A stretch of 64,000 bases of DNA from Antedon bifida (taxonomy: Eukaryota; Echinodermata; Crinoidea; Comatulida; Antedonidae). Below are positions 11,385-22,139 of this stretch, piece after piece. The translations under genes were made by a program, and so were the position numbers. Each line of letters starts with the position of its first letter. Position 1 is the stretch's first letter. The notes beneath the pieces were generated by a model, which was not told where the DNA came from, did no database searches, and saw nothing but the letters and a program-made list of their open reading frames with translations. Location: assembly GCA_963402885.1 (NCBI GenBank), contig OY727096.1:2046001-2110000 (forward strand), read 5' to 3'.

Positions 11385-14300
11385 TTAATTTTTAATTTGT
11401 TCTTCTTCGGTTATTGTCAGTCTGTTAAGAGCTTTGAACTTCTCTTCTTGTGCCACAATCATAGTTTCAAATTCTTCCTGTTTCTTCAAAAATTCGTCAA
11501 TATCTGCTGACTCCTGCAGATAGGAATCATCATCTATCAATGGATACCGCGCTGCCAACCATTTCTCTGCCGCTTCAATGTCCCGTTGAAACATCTGCAG
11601 ATCAAGTTGTTTATCAAACAGATCCTTTTTACATTCCCACGTTGTATTAAGAGCATACCACGATTCTTCTAGTTGATCAACTTTATTCCTGATGTCTTCA
11701 GCTAATAAATCATTTTGCTCAATCTCTCTTCCTAATTGGCTCAACTCCTCGAAGTGATCTGCTCTAGACTCAATCTCAGATTGATTCTCCATATGATGTA
11801 CTAACTGGGATTCAGCACTGGCAACATCATAAGGTTTGGTATGGGTGTTTATGGCTATCATCATTTCTGATATCCAGGCTAGTAGTTCATTACTGTCAGT
11901 AAAGTATATTTGAATCTGTTCCATTTGTTTCAACATCTCCTTATGCTTTCCAACATTTTCAAGAAGAACATTCCAAACTTCAACAACATCATCATTCTTT
12001 TTACTGACATCCTGAAACGCCTCTGGAATGGTTTCAACAATCTCTGCAGCATGACTAACAACATTTTCTACATGCTCCTCTAGAGCAGATAGTTCTCTTT
12101 CAAATCCATTGTGTCTTTTAATCAAAATCTGCACGGATGATAGATCATGCCCTATGTCCATAGTTGAGATTCCTGCATCCTTTTCTTGAATCCAGTTTAA
12201 AACTTCATCTGCATCGTGGTTAAATTGATGTAGCAATTTTGACGTTTCTAGTTGTTTATTTCTCACACTGCTTAGTTCTTGAACAGACTTCCATAATTCT
12301 GAAACATTTTCCCATTTACTATGAACAATAGCTTTGTTACCAACCCTATCTTTAACCAATTGTTCAGCCATAGTTTTAATCTTAATTATTCTTTCTTCAT
12401 TAGAATTAAGTTCTTCAAGAAAAGCTAAGAATCTTTTTTCAAGTTCTTCAACATGTTCTAAGTCTGACCCAAGATCTTCGCAAGATGCAAACAATTTCTT
12501 TTCAGCTAGCCATTCCTGAGTTTCAGCAACTTCATAATAAAAGTTGTAGATTAATTCCTGTTCTTCCAATTGTTTTCTTCTCTGTTTAGCATGATCTTTT
12601 AATTGTTCGAACTGGTGTTCAATGTTTGTTTGCTTCATTTCAATTTCTTCACTTTCAAAATGATGACCTTGCACTAAAGTATCACAAAGAGATCTCAAGT
12701 CGATGACAGTACCTTCAAAGCTGTCAATATCAAGGTCTACAGCATTCAACTTCTTCAGTATTAGTTTAACTGCTGTAACATCTTTTCCCACATTTTTTCT
12801 TGTAATCTCTTCATCTTTTTCATGTATCCATACTCTTGCTTCTTCTAGTTCAGCATAAAATGTGTGCATATCAAGTGATTCTTTTAGCTTTTTGTGCCTG
12901 CTTTCAGCTGTAGACTTCAATGTTTGCCAGAGATTCTGCAACTTAGAAGTATTAGATGATATCTCTAGTGATGCAAAGTGATGACCTCTTATTAGATGTT
13001 GTGACGATGTTGATATATCATGTATCATTCTCTCATGACCGTTAATCTCGGTCTGCAATGCTTGATGCTTTTTAAATAGAGTCTGCGCTATTGCTAAATT
13101 TTCAACCTTTACAAAAGGAGATGTTTTTATCATCCTATCATTGATCCATGATATTTCCTCTTCGATGTCTGCCAGAAACTGATATAAGGAACACTGATCA
13201 CATATTTTCTGCTTTTTCAATTTTAATGGGGCGTCTAATGCATCAAAGCTTTCAATAATCATTTCGGTTCTATTTAAAATACTGTCACCAAGAAAGTGGC
13301 CTGTCTCTTGAAACTCTTTAACTGCAACTTCCAAATAGTTCTTCTTTTCCATATGATTTTGAACATTGAATTGTAACATCTCATGTTTTTTCAGAAGCAA
13401 TGTAGCAGTTCTGAGATCTTCACCATATTCTTGTGAATTCAACTTTGCTTCTACGTCTACTAACCATCCTTCAAAGTCATGAAGTTTTCTTTCAAATTGT
13501 AGAACATCAGCAGCTTCTTTGATATGTTTCCCTTTGATGAGTGATAATTCTAACAAATCCTGCCATTCATTATTAAGTTCTACCATCTGCTTTCCAATAT
13601 CACTAGAGGCAAAGTGATTATTGTTACACATTACTTCTGCTTCTGAAACTATATCATTGATACGAATCTGATTGCTTTCAAGTTCGGTCTCAAAAGCCTG
13701 ATGATTCAGTAACTTTTTTTGAAGATTGCTAAGATCTTTGTAAGATTCATCTTTTGCAATATGCATTTTTTCTGCCATCCATGATCGAACTTCGTATAGA
13801 CTTGCCATAAGTTCATGTAGTTGCTTGGACTCTTCTAGAACTTTCTTTCGATTTGATGAAATTCTTAAAAGGTTATCTCTCTTTTGAAGAACCTGTTCTG
13901 TCTTTTGTTTGATAACAGTACTTTGGTCATGATTAGAATTGACTAGATCTTCGGAAAACGTGGCTAATTCATTCATCTTCTCCATTTGATTTTCAAGGGT
14001 TTTTTCAATACCTCTGTGCTTCTTTATTAGAATCTCTACATTTGTAACAGAGTCGCCTATATCATCATTACTTAGAATTACCTCCTTACTTGTAAGCCAT
14101 GCTTCTGTCTGATCAACTAATTCGTTAAATACTTGAAGATCATAGCTATTACCAAGACGATTCTTTTTCGCCTCCCACTTCTCATAAAGAGCATTCTTTT
14201 CCTCAACCAATTTGTCAAGTTTTTCCTTGACAATATCATTTTTGACGAATCTGTTGTCAAATAAATCATTACCAAGTTCATGGACTCGTTGAAACATATG

Positions 14301-17300
14301 TTCTCTACCTTCTATTTCAGATTTATTCTCTTTATGTTTTTCACATATATTTTCTGCTTCTTGCACACTGGCCGGATTGTCTTGTTGAGTAAATTGTGAA
14401 GCTAGATTTATTATCCATTGGTTGCTCTCCTCATACTCTTTGTTGAATTTAACATATTTATAGATAAATGCAAGTTTTTCTTTGTGTTCGCCTGCTAACT
14501 CATTCAGGGAACACAGATTTTCTTTCACTTCATTCAATTTATCTAGTGAAATGGTATGTAAATGTTGTTGACCTGAACCAAATTTTGAAACATGACTTTC
14601 TAAATTCTTTAATTTATGGTCCAACAATAACACAGCTTGCATCATTTTCTCATGTTTTCTTTGTGATGCTTCGATAAAAGGTAAATCTTTAACCAATTCC
14701 GTTGGGGTCATTGCTACCTTCTTCTCTGATATCTGCTCATTGATGTCATCTATATCCCTGCAAAACCTATGATATTCCAGAGATTTTGCAAGTTTTACAC
14801 GATATTGAGCTAAGGAAATTTGAAGCATATCCCACCTGTTCATCAGTTTTACTTTCCTCTCTTCAATGTTACTTTTCTCTAATTGTCCTTTTCTCACAAG
14901 TCTAATAGCAATGTCATTTACTCGAGCCAATGTTGATTTGTCAACAGACATATCGGCACCAAAATCATCTAATCTTTTTTGAAGTTCAATGCAGTGCTCA
15001 TAATCATCACCAACATCACCAGTAGTTACCATTAGTTCTTTATCTTTAATCCAACTCTGTACTTTTCCAACTAGTTCATTAAACTGCAGAAGATCTTTAA
15101 CTTCCTCCAGATGCTTACTTCTTTTCAATGATGTTTCTTGAACTTCTTGCCAAAGTAATCTAACTTGATCTAAATCCCTCTTAACTTGTGGTGCCTCTCT
15201 GATATTAGCTTTCATGAGTTTTGTACCAGTTTCACTAACTTGTGAGACGAGAGTTCTATTCGCCGAAATTTCTGCTTCTAATGCCTGGTGTTTCTGCAAC
15301 CGTTTTACCTTTTCTTCTAAATCTTTAACATCTTTAATTGAATCATCTTTTAGTACTTTCAGTTTCTGTTGAAGCCATTCTTTTGCTTCGTTTAGATCTC
15401 TTTCAAACTCCCTTTGAAGCTTTGCAATATTTAATTTTTTACTTCTTTCATTGCTAATTTCTTTTACTTTGTCTCTTTTTGCCATTACTTCTTGAAGTTT
15501 ACCTTGTATTATAGGTGCGTCTACATGGTCACTGCTTAGAAGTTCATTGCCGAATCTTTCCAATGAAAGTTTTTTCTCTTCTTGTGCAACAAGTACTTTT
15601 TCAAATGCATCGTGCCTTTTTCTTTGAACATCGACATCTTCAACAGACATGCCAATTGTGGTCTGAGTCAAAAGTGTTTCTTGTTGTTTAGTCATCACTT
15701 CCAATTGCTGGGCATCACGTAGGAACACTTGCAGTGCAAGCGCCTTATCAAGTTCATCTTGTTTACGTTTCCAAGTAAGATCTAATTCAGTTTGAAGCTC
15801 ATTTACATATGCTAATTTGTCAGCAATATCTATTCGTGCAAAATGACCTTCAGTAAGCAATATTTCTCCGGCTTCACTAATGGCTGAAAAATTATCTTGA
15901 CGTGCAATTATTTCTGTTTTTGTTTCTGAAAGTTGATTTCTTTGAACTTCTAAAACACTTATTTCTGTTGCTGGGTCTATTGATGTCATCTCTAATTTAA
16001 CTTCACCTGACCATAAATCAATGTCTCTACACCAAGACAGAAATCGCTGATAATCTAAAGAGTGCTGTAGTTTGTCTTTTCTGTTAGATGTTTTATCTTT
16101 AAGGCTATTCCAATTTTCAACCATAACTTTTTCGGTAGCTGCTATTTGCTCAGCATTTGAACCAGGGTAATTATGTTGAAGATGTGTAGCATCATCTAGA
16201 AGGCTATGAAACTTTGAATCCAAAGCAACTAAATCACTTTCGAATGTATTATGTTTTCGTAATAATAACTGCACTGTTTTCAAATCTTTTCCACAGTCAT
16301 CCGGAATCGCCTGGAATTTATCATTGATTCTGCTCATAACATCGTCTGCCTCTTTATTAAATTTGTGAATCTCTTCTGCTGCCTCAATGTTACCACTTCT
16401 GTTCCTTAATTGATCTTGAAGAGAATGCCAATCTTCAGTAATGCTCAACTGAACCTCTTGAATTGCTTCAGTCTGAGCATGATTGTTCTCTGCTAACTTT
16501 GCAGCCAAGGTTTCACAGCTGGTGACCTTTTTACGACCAACATTTACTTCAGTTTCAAGTTTTTCAAACTTTTCTTTAATTTTCATGATGTCTTCTAAAT
16601 CAATACCAAGTTCTTCAGAGCTTGCAGCTTGAAACATTCTTCCAATCCAATCTGATAACTCATCACTCTCTCGGATGTACTCATGAAGTAACATTGACTG
16701 TTTTAATTGTAAATCTCTGTGTTGAATGCGAACGGACAAATCTTCCATATACTCTTCTATTTCTTCCAGGCGTGCATGTACTTCTTGTATATATGGGTTT
16801 TCCGATTTCTTAATATATGATGCTTGTTTCTGTAGATCATTTGTAGTAACAGTATAAGACTCTAAATCTCTTGCTAAAGCACCATTTCTTGCAATAAACT
16901 TAAGTGTTGCGTCTTCATCTCTACCATAATCTTGATTATCCAAAAGACTTGATTTTTCAGACACCCACTCTTCAATTTCATCAGCATCTGCAAAGAACTT
17001 TTGGGCTTCATTAGCAAACTTCAGTTGCTGTCTTCTACCACTTACATGCTTCAACAATGATTCCCAAGCATTTTCAAGTTCACTGCACTTTCCTTCAATG
17101 ACTTTGCAACTATTTTGGTGTATTGTTGTCATCAAATTACCCTTTTCAATAACTTTGTTAATTACTAATTGATGACTTACAAGTTCAGATTCAAATTTAT
17201 CATGCTTTCTTAGCAGCATTATTGCTGCGTACCGATTCCCACCATAATCATCATCAGAAGCTTGTGGCAATTTTTCAACTATCCATTGTAGTTCATTTTC

Positions 17301-20300
17301 TACCTCATGACTAAATTGTTTTACAGCAAGAGATTCTTCAAGTGCATGTCTTCTGTTTTTTGCTGGAATTTGAAGTTCATGAAACATATGTATGACATCT
17401 AGGGACTTCTTTGTAATTGTTTCTGCATCATAGTGACCCTCTTTAATTAGTAAGTTTGCCTTCTTTTCCACATCTTTCACCTTATCTGCATTTATTCTCA
17501 TATCATTTTCCAATATCTGATGATAATTTAGAAGTCGCTTAGCTGATGATAAGTCATGGCCAACATCTACTGAAGATAATTTTCTTTTGATCTCTGTAAT
17601 ATTCCCAAGGATATTGTCAACAATATCATTCATTTCCTTTTGTTGCATTGCCTGTCTTAATTTGACTCCTCTTTCCTGGCACAAGATACTGAGTTGGTTC
17701 CATTTTTTGTTTAATGTTGAAAGTTTTACCTGAACTTCATCACTTTTGAAGTTTGACTCTGTTAACAACTTATGTCCAAGTTCAGAGACTGCATCAAGTC
17801 TATCTTTGTTGGACTGTAGTTCTGCCTCTAAAGCTTCGTGTTTCTTCAACTTTGAATGAAGGTTTATAAGATTTTTAAAAGTTTCATCACTTAGAAGTGT
17901 AAGTTTATCATCCATCCACATTGATAATTCCTCAACCTCTTGGACGTACATGTGGAAATTCTTGTATTCAACTAATTTATTCTTCCGTTCAATAGACCGT
18001 TCTTTCACAATTTCTCTTTGTTGAATTACTTCGTTTTTACGTTTAAGTATATCATCTTTGGAAACATGCTCATTTTCACATAACGTTTGCGTCATAGATT
18101 TGAGATTATTAATTCTTTCTTCTTGAAAAAGTAAAGTCTGCTCAAAATCAGTGTGTCGTTTCAGAAGGCTTTCAACTCCATCTACAGAATCACTTGCATC
18201 ATTGAAGTCCAAAAATGCTTCATGTCCATTCGTTGAAACATCAATTTGATCAGCTTCACGATTAAATAAGGCAAGTTTTAAACAACTATCTAGCTGGCAA
18301 TTTCTCTTGGCCCATTTATCGTGAATTAATTTCCTCTCCTCCTCCAATCTTGTTATCTTGTGTTTAATAGCAACAGAATCCGGTATAACTTTCATAATGC
18401 TTGAACCAAGTCTTATAATATCTTCCACTTTGTCATCGTTGATTCTGTGGTTATGTTCTAACTCTTTATTTTGATTTAGAAGATCAACAGCTCTATTGAC
18501 ATCTTTCGGCAATTCTGTGTCCATTAAATGGTGCAAGCATTCTTGGTTCTTTTGAAATGCCATTTTACAATCTTGGTGAAAACGTTTTAGATCCCTAGTT
18601 TGTTTGAACTGGTTCTTTCTATCATCAGCCTTGTTGTTAAGTGATTGCCACAATTTCTTTATTTCAATTTGTTTGTCATCAATATGTTCACTTTCGTCAG
18701 GATAAGATGATTTTACAGCTGTAGCAAGTAATCCAAGCTTCTTAAGATTCTGTTGTACTGGAATAAGCTCCCTTTCTAAATGTTCTTGTTTTCGCTGGAG
18801 ATCTTCAATAGAAAGGTCAGTACCAGGATTCATATCAGTCATTCCAGAAATCTTTTCCAGAATCCATTCTTTGGTTTCACCAGCTGATTGATTGTAAATT
18901 TCAATCGTAGAAGCACCTTCAAGTTGTTTTTCCTTGTTATTTTTTAACTGAAGCAATTGTTTCCAACTGGAATTTATTTCGCTTTGTCGCTTTCTCACTT
19001 CAACCTGTTTACTATGTCCAGTCTCAACAAATTCATCAGCCATTTTATTTAAACGTAATACTCTTCCTTGATTGGCAGAAATGTCAGTCAGAAATTTTTC
19101 AAATTTTCTTCGGCTGGACACAATGTTACCTGAAAGTGTCTCCTTCCTTATAACTAACTGTTTTTTGTCATTTATCCATACTTCAAAGTCATCACACTCT
19201 CTATAAAATTCAAATAACTTTATAGCGTCTTGCAAATAGAGCTTCCGCGCATTAGATAATTTTTGCAGTCTCTTATATGTGGCCATTATTCCTTGTTGCC
19301 TTGACTCTATGTTGTCTTTGTCAAAATGTATTGATGCTCGTCTTTTCAAACTTGATTGGCGTGTAAGTTTTGGTTTTGACTTCTTTGATACTACTTCTTG
19401 TCTCATTTCTATCTTTTTCACAATTTTTTTTTCAGTTACCTTCACTTTTTTTGGAATTTTCTTTGTAACTACCTTGGGTTCTATTTCTTTAACATAATTT
19501 GCAGGTACATAGCCTTCAATACCAGTACTTTGTCTTACATTCCACCAATCCTTGTTGGCTTTCTCAATCAGAATCAAAGTTTCTCCTTTGATAATCTTCA
19601 TTCCATGTCCTTCATATTTAAACATTGTCCTGACTTGTGGATAACGTTTTTCTTGCACCACTTCCTTGATTATTTCTTTTTCAATCTCCTGCTCTTCTTC
19701 TACCTCATATGGAATATCAATTACTTCTGTACTGCAATCTGCTACATCTATAGATATGTTGTTGTTTATGTTACTTTCAGGCTGATGGACACCAACATCT
19801 TCGTATGACATACAACTATTAATTACATGTGCAGACTCTTTATCTAGCTTCTGTATATCATCAGAATATGCATGTATTTCTTCTTGAAGTGCAATGTGCT
19901 TTTGCAACAAAGTAGTTGCTGCTACAGCATCTTTTCCATAATCATGACTGCAAACCAATGGCATCTTTTCTCTCATCCATGACTCCGCTTCATTTGCGTC
20001 TGTGTAATATCGATGTGCTGCTGCTGACTCCTGAAGTCGAACTTTTCTTGATTCACAAAATTCATTTAATTTGTTCCACTTTTCTTTAAGTTCATCTATT
20101 CTTCTCTTAACCTTTGAACTTTTGGTATGTCCAGAATTAATCAGCTCTTCACCAGTAGCTATAACACCTTCAATGATGGCTTGCCTTGCTGTTATCTCAG
20201 ACTCCAAGGCAGTGTGTTTCTTCTGCATACTTAAAACAGCATTAAGATCACGACCTGTAATCACAGATTTTGCAATTCTTTGTTTATCTGCCATCCATGA

Positions 20301-22139
20301 TTCCTCTTCATCACTTTCTTGAAAGAACTGGAAAAAGTTATGAGATGCTTTTAGGGCAGCTTGTCTGTTTCCACAAATTAGTGTGACTGATTGAAATGTC
20401 AAATTTACATCTGCAACCTTCCGTTTGATATCCAAAGTTTTTGAATGACCACTAGTTACAAATCTGTCAGCTTGTAAATTTACAACTTCTAATCTTTTGT
20501 TTTGGGAAGCAATGTTTACTTCAATCAAAGATTGTTTCTGCAAAAGATTTTCAACACCTAAGATATGTTTACCACAATCAGTAGATTGGAGTCCAACTTC
20601 AGCTTCACTTAATTCACTTTTTATGTTCTCTATTTCTCTGAACAGGCTTATAAGGTCTTTCATATTATTGAGCATTTCTTGGCGGTTCTCTAGGAGATTA
20701 TGTAGACGACTCCATTTCACTGAGATATCATCACCACGTCTCTTGACATCTTCCATGCTGTGATAGTTACCATTGATAAGATCAGTAGCCATCTTTTTTA
20801 GGTCTGTAAAGCGCTCTTCACGCGCTGCTACATCTGCAGATATGGCTTCTTGTCGTTTTGTTGCTGCCTCAATCATCTGTATATCTAGATGTGGAACTAA
20901 AGTGTCACTCAAAACGCTAATCATGTCATCAATCCATGATTCTCTCAACAAAGATTTTCTATGAAATTTTTGAGCAAGTCGTTCTAACTTTTCTTGTCGG
21001 ATTAATTCCTCCCTAAGAGCAAGTTCTCTACCATGCTCAGCCTTCTCCATTTCATCCCATGAGCGTTCAACGTTTCTTAATACTTTGTCATCAGAAGGAA
21101 CATATGCTGTTCTGTTAATTGCTCTAATCTTTGTTTGCAAACTAAATAGTGTGCCCTCAATGTTGCTTCTTTCCACATACTTGGGAGGTTTTTCTATGAT
21201 CCTGAAGTGTTTGAAAGACTCCAGCTCTTTTTGGATACCTTCAAGACTGTTTGGAAAGTGATGATTTTTTAAGACCACAATCTTCTCCCTAATCCATTGA
21301 AGTAGTTTTGAGATAAGATCTTCATACTCATTTTGAAGGACTTCGATTTCAAGTAACTGTTCAAGAATTTTTGCAATTCTTTTACCACCTGTTTTTTCTG
21401 TTTTCATTTTTGCAAAATAATGATAGTAGGCAGCTACATATGTCATGATGGACTTCTCATCAGGCTTAGCAACATCAACATCTTCGGCATCCAACAATGA
21501 AGCAATACCTAGCTTTGTTTGTGCCACTGTAAATGCATTATTCAGGTTCACAATGTTTGTATTGTGTTTAAGACAATCATAGTCTATTACCTCTGGTTTA
21601 TGGCAGTGAATGAGAGCATTAAAAGCAAGACCATTTTTCCAACTGTATGTGAAATTTTCTACATTTACTCCAGAATAGCCTGCTGTCTTTCGTTGACACC
21701 AAAGCAAGAGAGCTTGTTTTGCAGACCTTGTTTCTCTACTCTCATCTTCAATTTGGATGTCTTGTATTTGAAACCTTAAAATAATTGTCCATATCAGTCC
21801 AAGAATTAAACGTTGATTACCATCTACAATATCTTCTGCTCCAATGCTTTCAAGTCGTATTTTACTGGATAAAAATTTCAAGCATCGATTAACATTTTCA
21901 ATTTTTTGCACTTTGAGTCGCCCAGCATTTGGTCGTCCAACTTTTTCTCCTGAAAGAAGCTCAAGAAGTTTGATGAGTAGCTTACCATCAGAAAGGTCAA
22001 CAAAGAGATCTTTAACTTCTCCATTTACTTTTACTAAGAATGAGTTAATCCATTTTATGAATGTTTTCTTCTGAGTTGCTATGCGCTCATCTCTCAAAGC
22101 TTCTATTCGGCCTTTCTCAAAACTTGACTTGGTGTCCAT
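11385..22139 (-). CDS. Beta-heavy spectrin, single uninterrupted exon, no PH domain
   Basis: Cortical actin-crosslinking protein; beta-heavy chains pair with alpha-spectrin under apical membranes. One open frame of 3584 residues. CH1 about 18-125 (KTFIKWINSFLVKV, DLSDGKLLIKLLELLSGEKV) and CH2 about 138-240 (ALLLWCQRKTAGYSGVNVEN, SWKNGLAFNALIHCHKPEVI) form the actin-binding domain. About 30 spectrin repeats follow. An SH3 lies at about 833-886 (TMFKYEGHGMKIIKGETLIL, DWWNVRQSTGIEGYVPANYV), inside an early repeat as in beta-heavy chains and unlike conventional beta chains. The last segment is the two-helix partial repeat used for tetramerisation; the stop follows at once (LTITEEEQIKN), so the PH domain typical of this subfamily is absent. 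Other genes here are intron-rich, so 10.75 kb without an intron suggests retroposition or massive intron loss. A 106-nt 5' UTR intron (22189-22294, GTAAGT...CATAG on the - strand) is possible. The start is the first ATG of the frame. Confidence 0.93.
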   Translation of the reverse strand: MDTKSSFEKGRIEALRDERIATQKKTFIKWINSFLVKVNGEVKDLFVDLSDGKLLIKLLELLSGEKVGRPNAGRLKVQKIENVNRCLKFLSSKIRLESIGAEDIVDGNQRLILGLIWTIILRFQIQDIQIEDESRETRSAKQALLLWCQRKTAGYSGVNVENFTYSWKNGLAFNALIHCHKPEVIDYDCLKHNTNIVNLNNAFTVAQTKLGIASLLDAEDVDVAKPDEKSIMTYVAAYYHYFAKMKTEKTGGKRIAKILEQLLEIEVLQNEYEDLISKLLQWIREKIVVLKNHHFPNSLEGIQKELESFKHFRIIEKPPKYVERSNIEGTLFSLQTKIRAINRTAYVPSDDKVLRNVERSWDEMEKAEHGRELALREELIRQEKLERLAQKFHRKSLLRESWIDDMISVLSDTLVPHLDIQMIEAATKRQEAISADVAAREERFTDLKKMATDLINGNYHSMEDVKRRGDDISVKWSRLHNLLENRQEMLNNMKDLISLFREIENIKSELSEAEVGLQSTDCGKHILGVENLLQKQSLIEVNIASQNKRLEVVNLQADRFVTSGHSKTLDIKRKVADVNLTFQSVTLICGNRQAALKASHNFFQFFQESDEEESWMADKQRIAKSVITGRDLNAVLSMQKKHTALESEITARQAIIEGVIATGEELINSGHTKSSKVKRRIDELKEKWNKLNEFCESRKVRLQESAAAHRYYTDANEAESWMREKMPLVCSHDYGKDAVAATTLLQKHIALQEEIHAYSDDIQKLDKESAHVINSCMSYEDVGVHQPESNINNNISIDVADCSTEVIDIPYEVEEEQEIEKEIIKEVVQEKRYPQVRTMFKYEGHGMKIIKGETLILIEKANKDWWNVRQSTGIEGYVPANYVKEIEPKVVTKKIPKKVKVTEKKIVKKIEMRQEVVSKKSKPKLTRQSSLKRRASIHFDKDNIESRQQGIMATYKRLQKLSNARKLYLQDAIKLFEFYRECDDFEVWINDKKQLVIRKETLSGNIVSSRRKFEKFLTDISANQGRVLRLNKMADEFVETGHSKQVEVRKRQSEINSSWKQLLQLKNNKEKQLEGASTIEIYNQSAGETKEWILEKISGMTDMNPGTDLSIEDLQRKQEHLERELIPVQQNLKKLGLLATAVKSSYPDESEHIDDKQIEIKKLWQSLNNKADDRKNQFKQTRDLKRFHQDCKMAFQKNQECLHHLMDTELPKDVNRAVDLLNQNKELEHNHRINDDKVEDIIRLGSSIMKVIPDSVAIKHKITRLEEERKLIHDKWAKRNCQLDSCLKLALFNREADQIDVSTNGHEAFLDFNDASDSVDGVESLLKRHTDFEQTLLFQEERINNLKSMTQTLCENEHVSKDDILKRKNEVIQQREIVKERSIERKNKLVEYKNFHMYVQEVEELSMWMDDKLTLLSDETFKNLINLHSKLKKHEALEAELQSNKDRLDAVSELGHKLLTESNFKSDEVQVKLSTLNKKWNQLSILCQERGVKLRQAMQQKEMNDIVDNILGNITEIKRKLSSVDVGHDLSSAKRLLNYHQILENDMRINADKVKDVEKKANLLIKEGHYDAETITKKSLDVIHMFHELQIPAKNRRHALEESLAVKQFSHEVENELQWIVEKLPQASDDDYGGNRYAAIMLLRKHDKFESELVSHQLVINKVIEKGNLMTTIHQNSCKVIEGKCSELENAWESLLKHVSGRRQQLKFANEAQKFFADADEIEEWVSEKSSLLDNQDYGRDEDATLKFIARNGALARDLESYTVTTNDLQKQASYIKKSENPYIQEVHARLEEIEEYMEDLSVRIQHRDLQLKQSMLLHEYIRESDELSDWIGRMFQAASSEELGIDLEDIMKIKEKFEKLETEVNVGRKKVTSCETLAAKLAENNHAQTEAIQEVQLSITEDWHSLQDQLRNRSGNIEAAEEIHKFNKEADDVMSRINDKFQAIPDDCGKDLKTVQLLLRKHNTFESDLVALDSKFHSLLDDATHLQHNYPGSNAEQIAATEKVMVENWNSLKDKTSNRKDKLQHSLDYQRFLSWCRDIDLWSGEVKLEMTSIDPATEISVLEVQRNQLSETKTEIIARQDNFSAISEAGEILLTEGHFARIDIADKLAYVNELQTELDLTWKRKQDELDKALALQVFLRDAQQLEVMTKQQETLLTQTTIGMSVEDVDVQRKRHDAFEKVLVAQEEKKLSLERFGNELLSSDHVDAPIIQGKLQEVMAKRDKVKEISNERSKKLNIAKLQREFERDLNEAKEWLQQKLKVLKDDSIKDVKDLEEKVKRLQKHQALEAEISANRTLVSQVSETGTKLMKANIREAPQVKRDLDQVRLLWQEVQETSLKRSKHLEEVKDLLQFNELVGKVQSWIKDKELMVTTGDVGDDYEHCIELQKRLDDFGADMSVDKSTLARVNDIAIRLVRKGQLEKSNIEERKVKLMNRWDMLQISLAQYRVKLAKSLEYHRFCRDIDDINEQISEKKVAMTPTELVKDLPFIEASQRKHEKMMQAVLLLDHKLKNLESHVSKFGSGQQHLHTISLDKLNEVKENLCSLNELAGEHKEKLAFIYKYVKFNKEYEESNQWIINLASQFTQQDNPASVQEAENICEKHKENKSEIEGREHMFQRVHELGNDLFDNRFVKNDIVKEKLDKLVEEKNALYEKWEAKKNRLGNSYDLQVFNELVDQTEAWLTSKEVILSNDDIGDSVTNVEILIKKHRGIEKTLENQMEKMNELATFSEDLVNSNHDQSTVIKQKTEQVLQKRDNLLRISSNRKKVLEESKQLHELMASLYEVRSWMAEKMHIAKDESYKDLSNLQKKLLNHQAFETELESNQIRINDIVSEAEVMCNNNHFASSDIGKQMVELNNEWQDLLELSLIKGKHIKEAADVLQFERKLHDFEGWLVDVEAKLNSQEYGEDLRTATLLLKKHEMLQFNVQNHMEKKNYLEVAVKEFQETGHFLGDSILNRTEMIIESFDALDAPLKLKKQKICDQCSLYQFLADIEEEISWINDRMIKTSPFVKVENLAIAQTLFKKHQALQTEINGHERMIHDISTSSQHLIRGHHFASLEISSNTSKLQNLWQTLKSTAESRHKKLKESLDMHTFYAELEEARVWIHEKDEEITRKNVGKDVTAVKLILKKLNAVDLDIDSFEGTVIDLRSLCDTLVQGHHFESEEIEMKQTNIEHQFEQLKDHAKQRRKQLEEQELIYNFYYEVAETQEWLAEKKLFASCEDLGSDLEHVEELEKRFLAFLEELNSNEERIIKIKTMAEQLVKDRVGNKAIVHSKWENVSELWKSVQELSSVRNKQLETSKLLHQFNHDADEVLNWIQEKDAGISTMDIGHDLSSVQILIKRHNGFERELSALEEHVENVVSHAAEIVETIPEAFQDVSKKNDDVVEVWNVLLENVGKHKEMLKQMEQIQIYFTDSNELLAWISEMMIAINTHTKPYDVASAESQLVHHMENQSEIESRADHFEELSQLGREIEQNDLLAEDIRNKVDQLEESWYALNTTWECKKDLFDKQLDLQMFQRDIEAAEKWLAARYPLIDDDSYLQESADIDEFLKKQEEFETMIVAQEEKFKALNRLTITEEEQIKN

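Noticed and set aside
19398..19808. 136-codon frame on the + strand opposite the spectrin SH3 region
   Set aside because: Antisense shadow of a lysine/glutamate-rich coding strand; Phe/Leu-rich low-complexity product.
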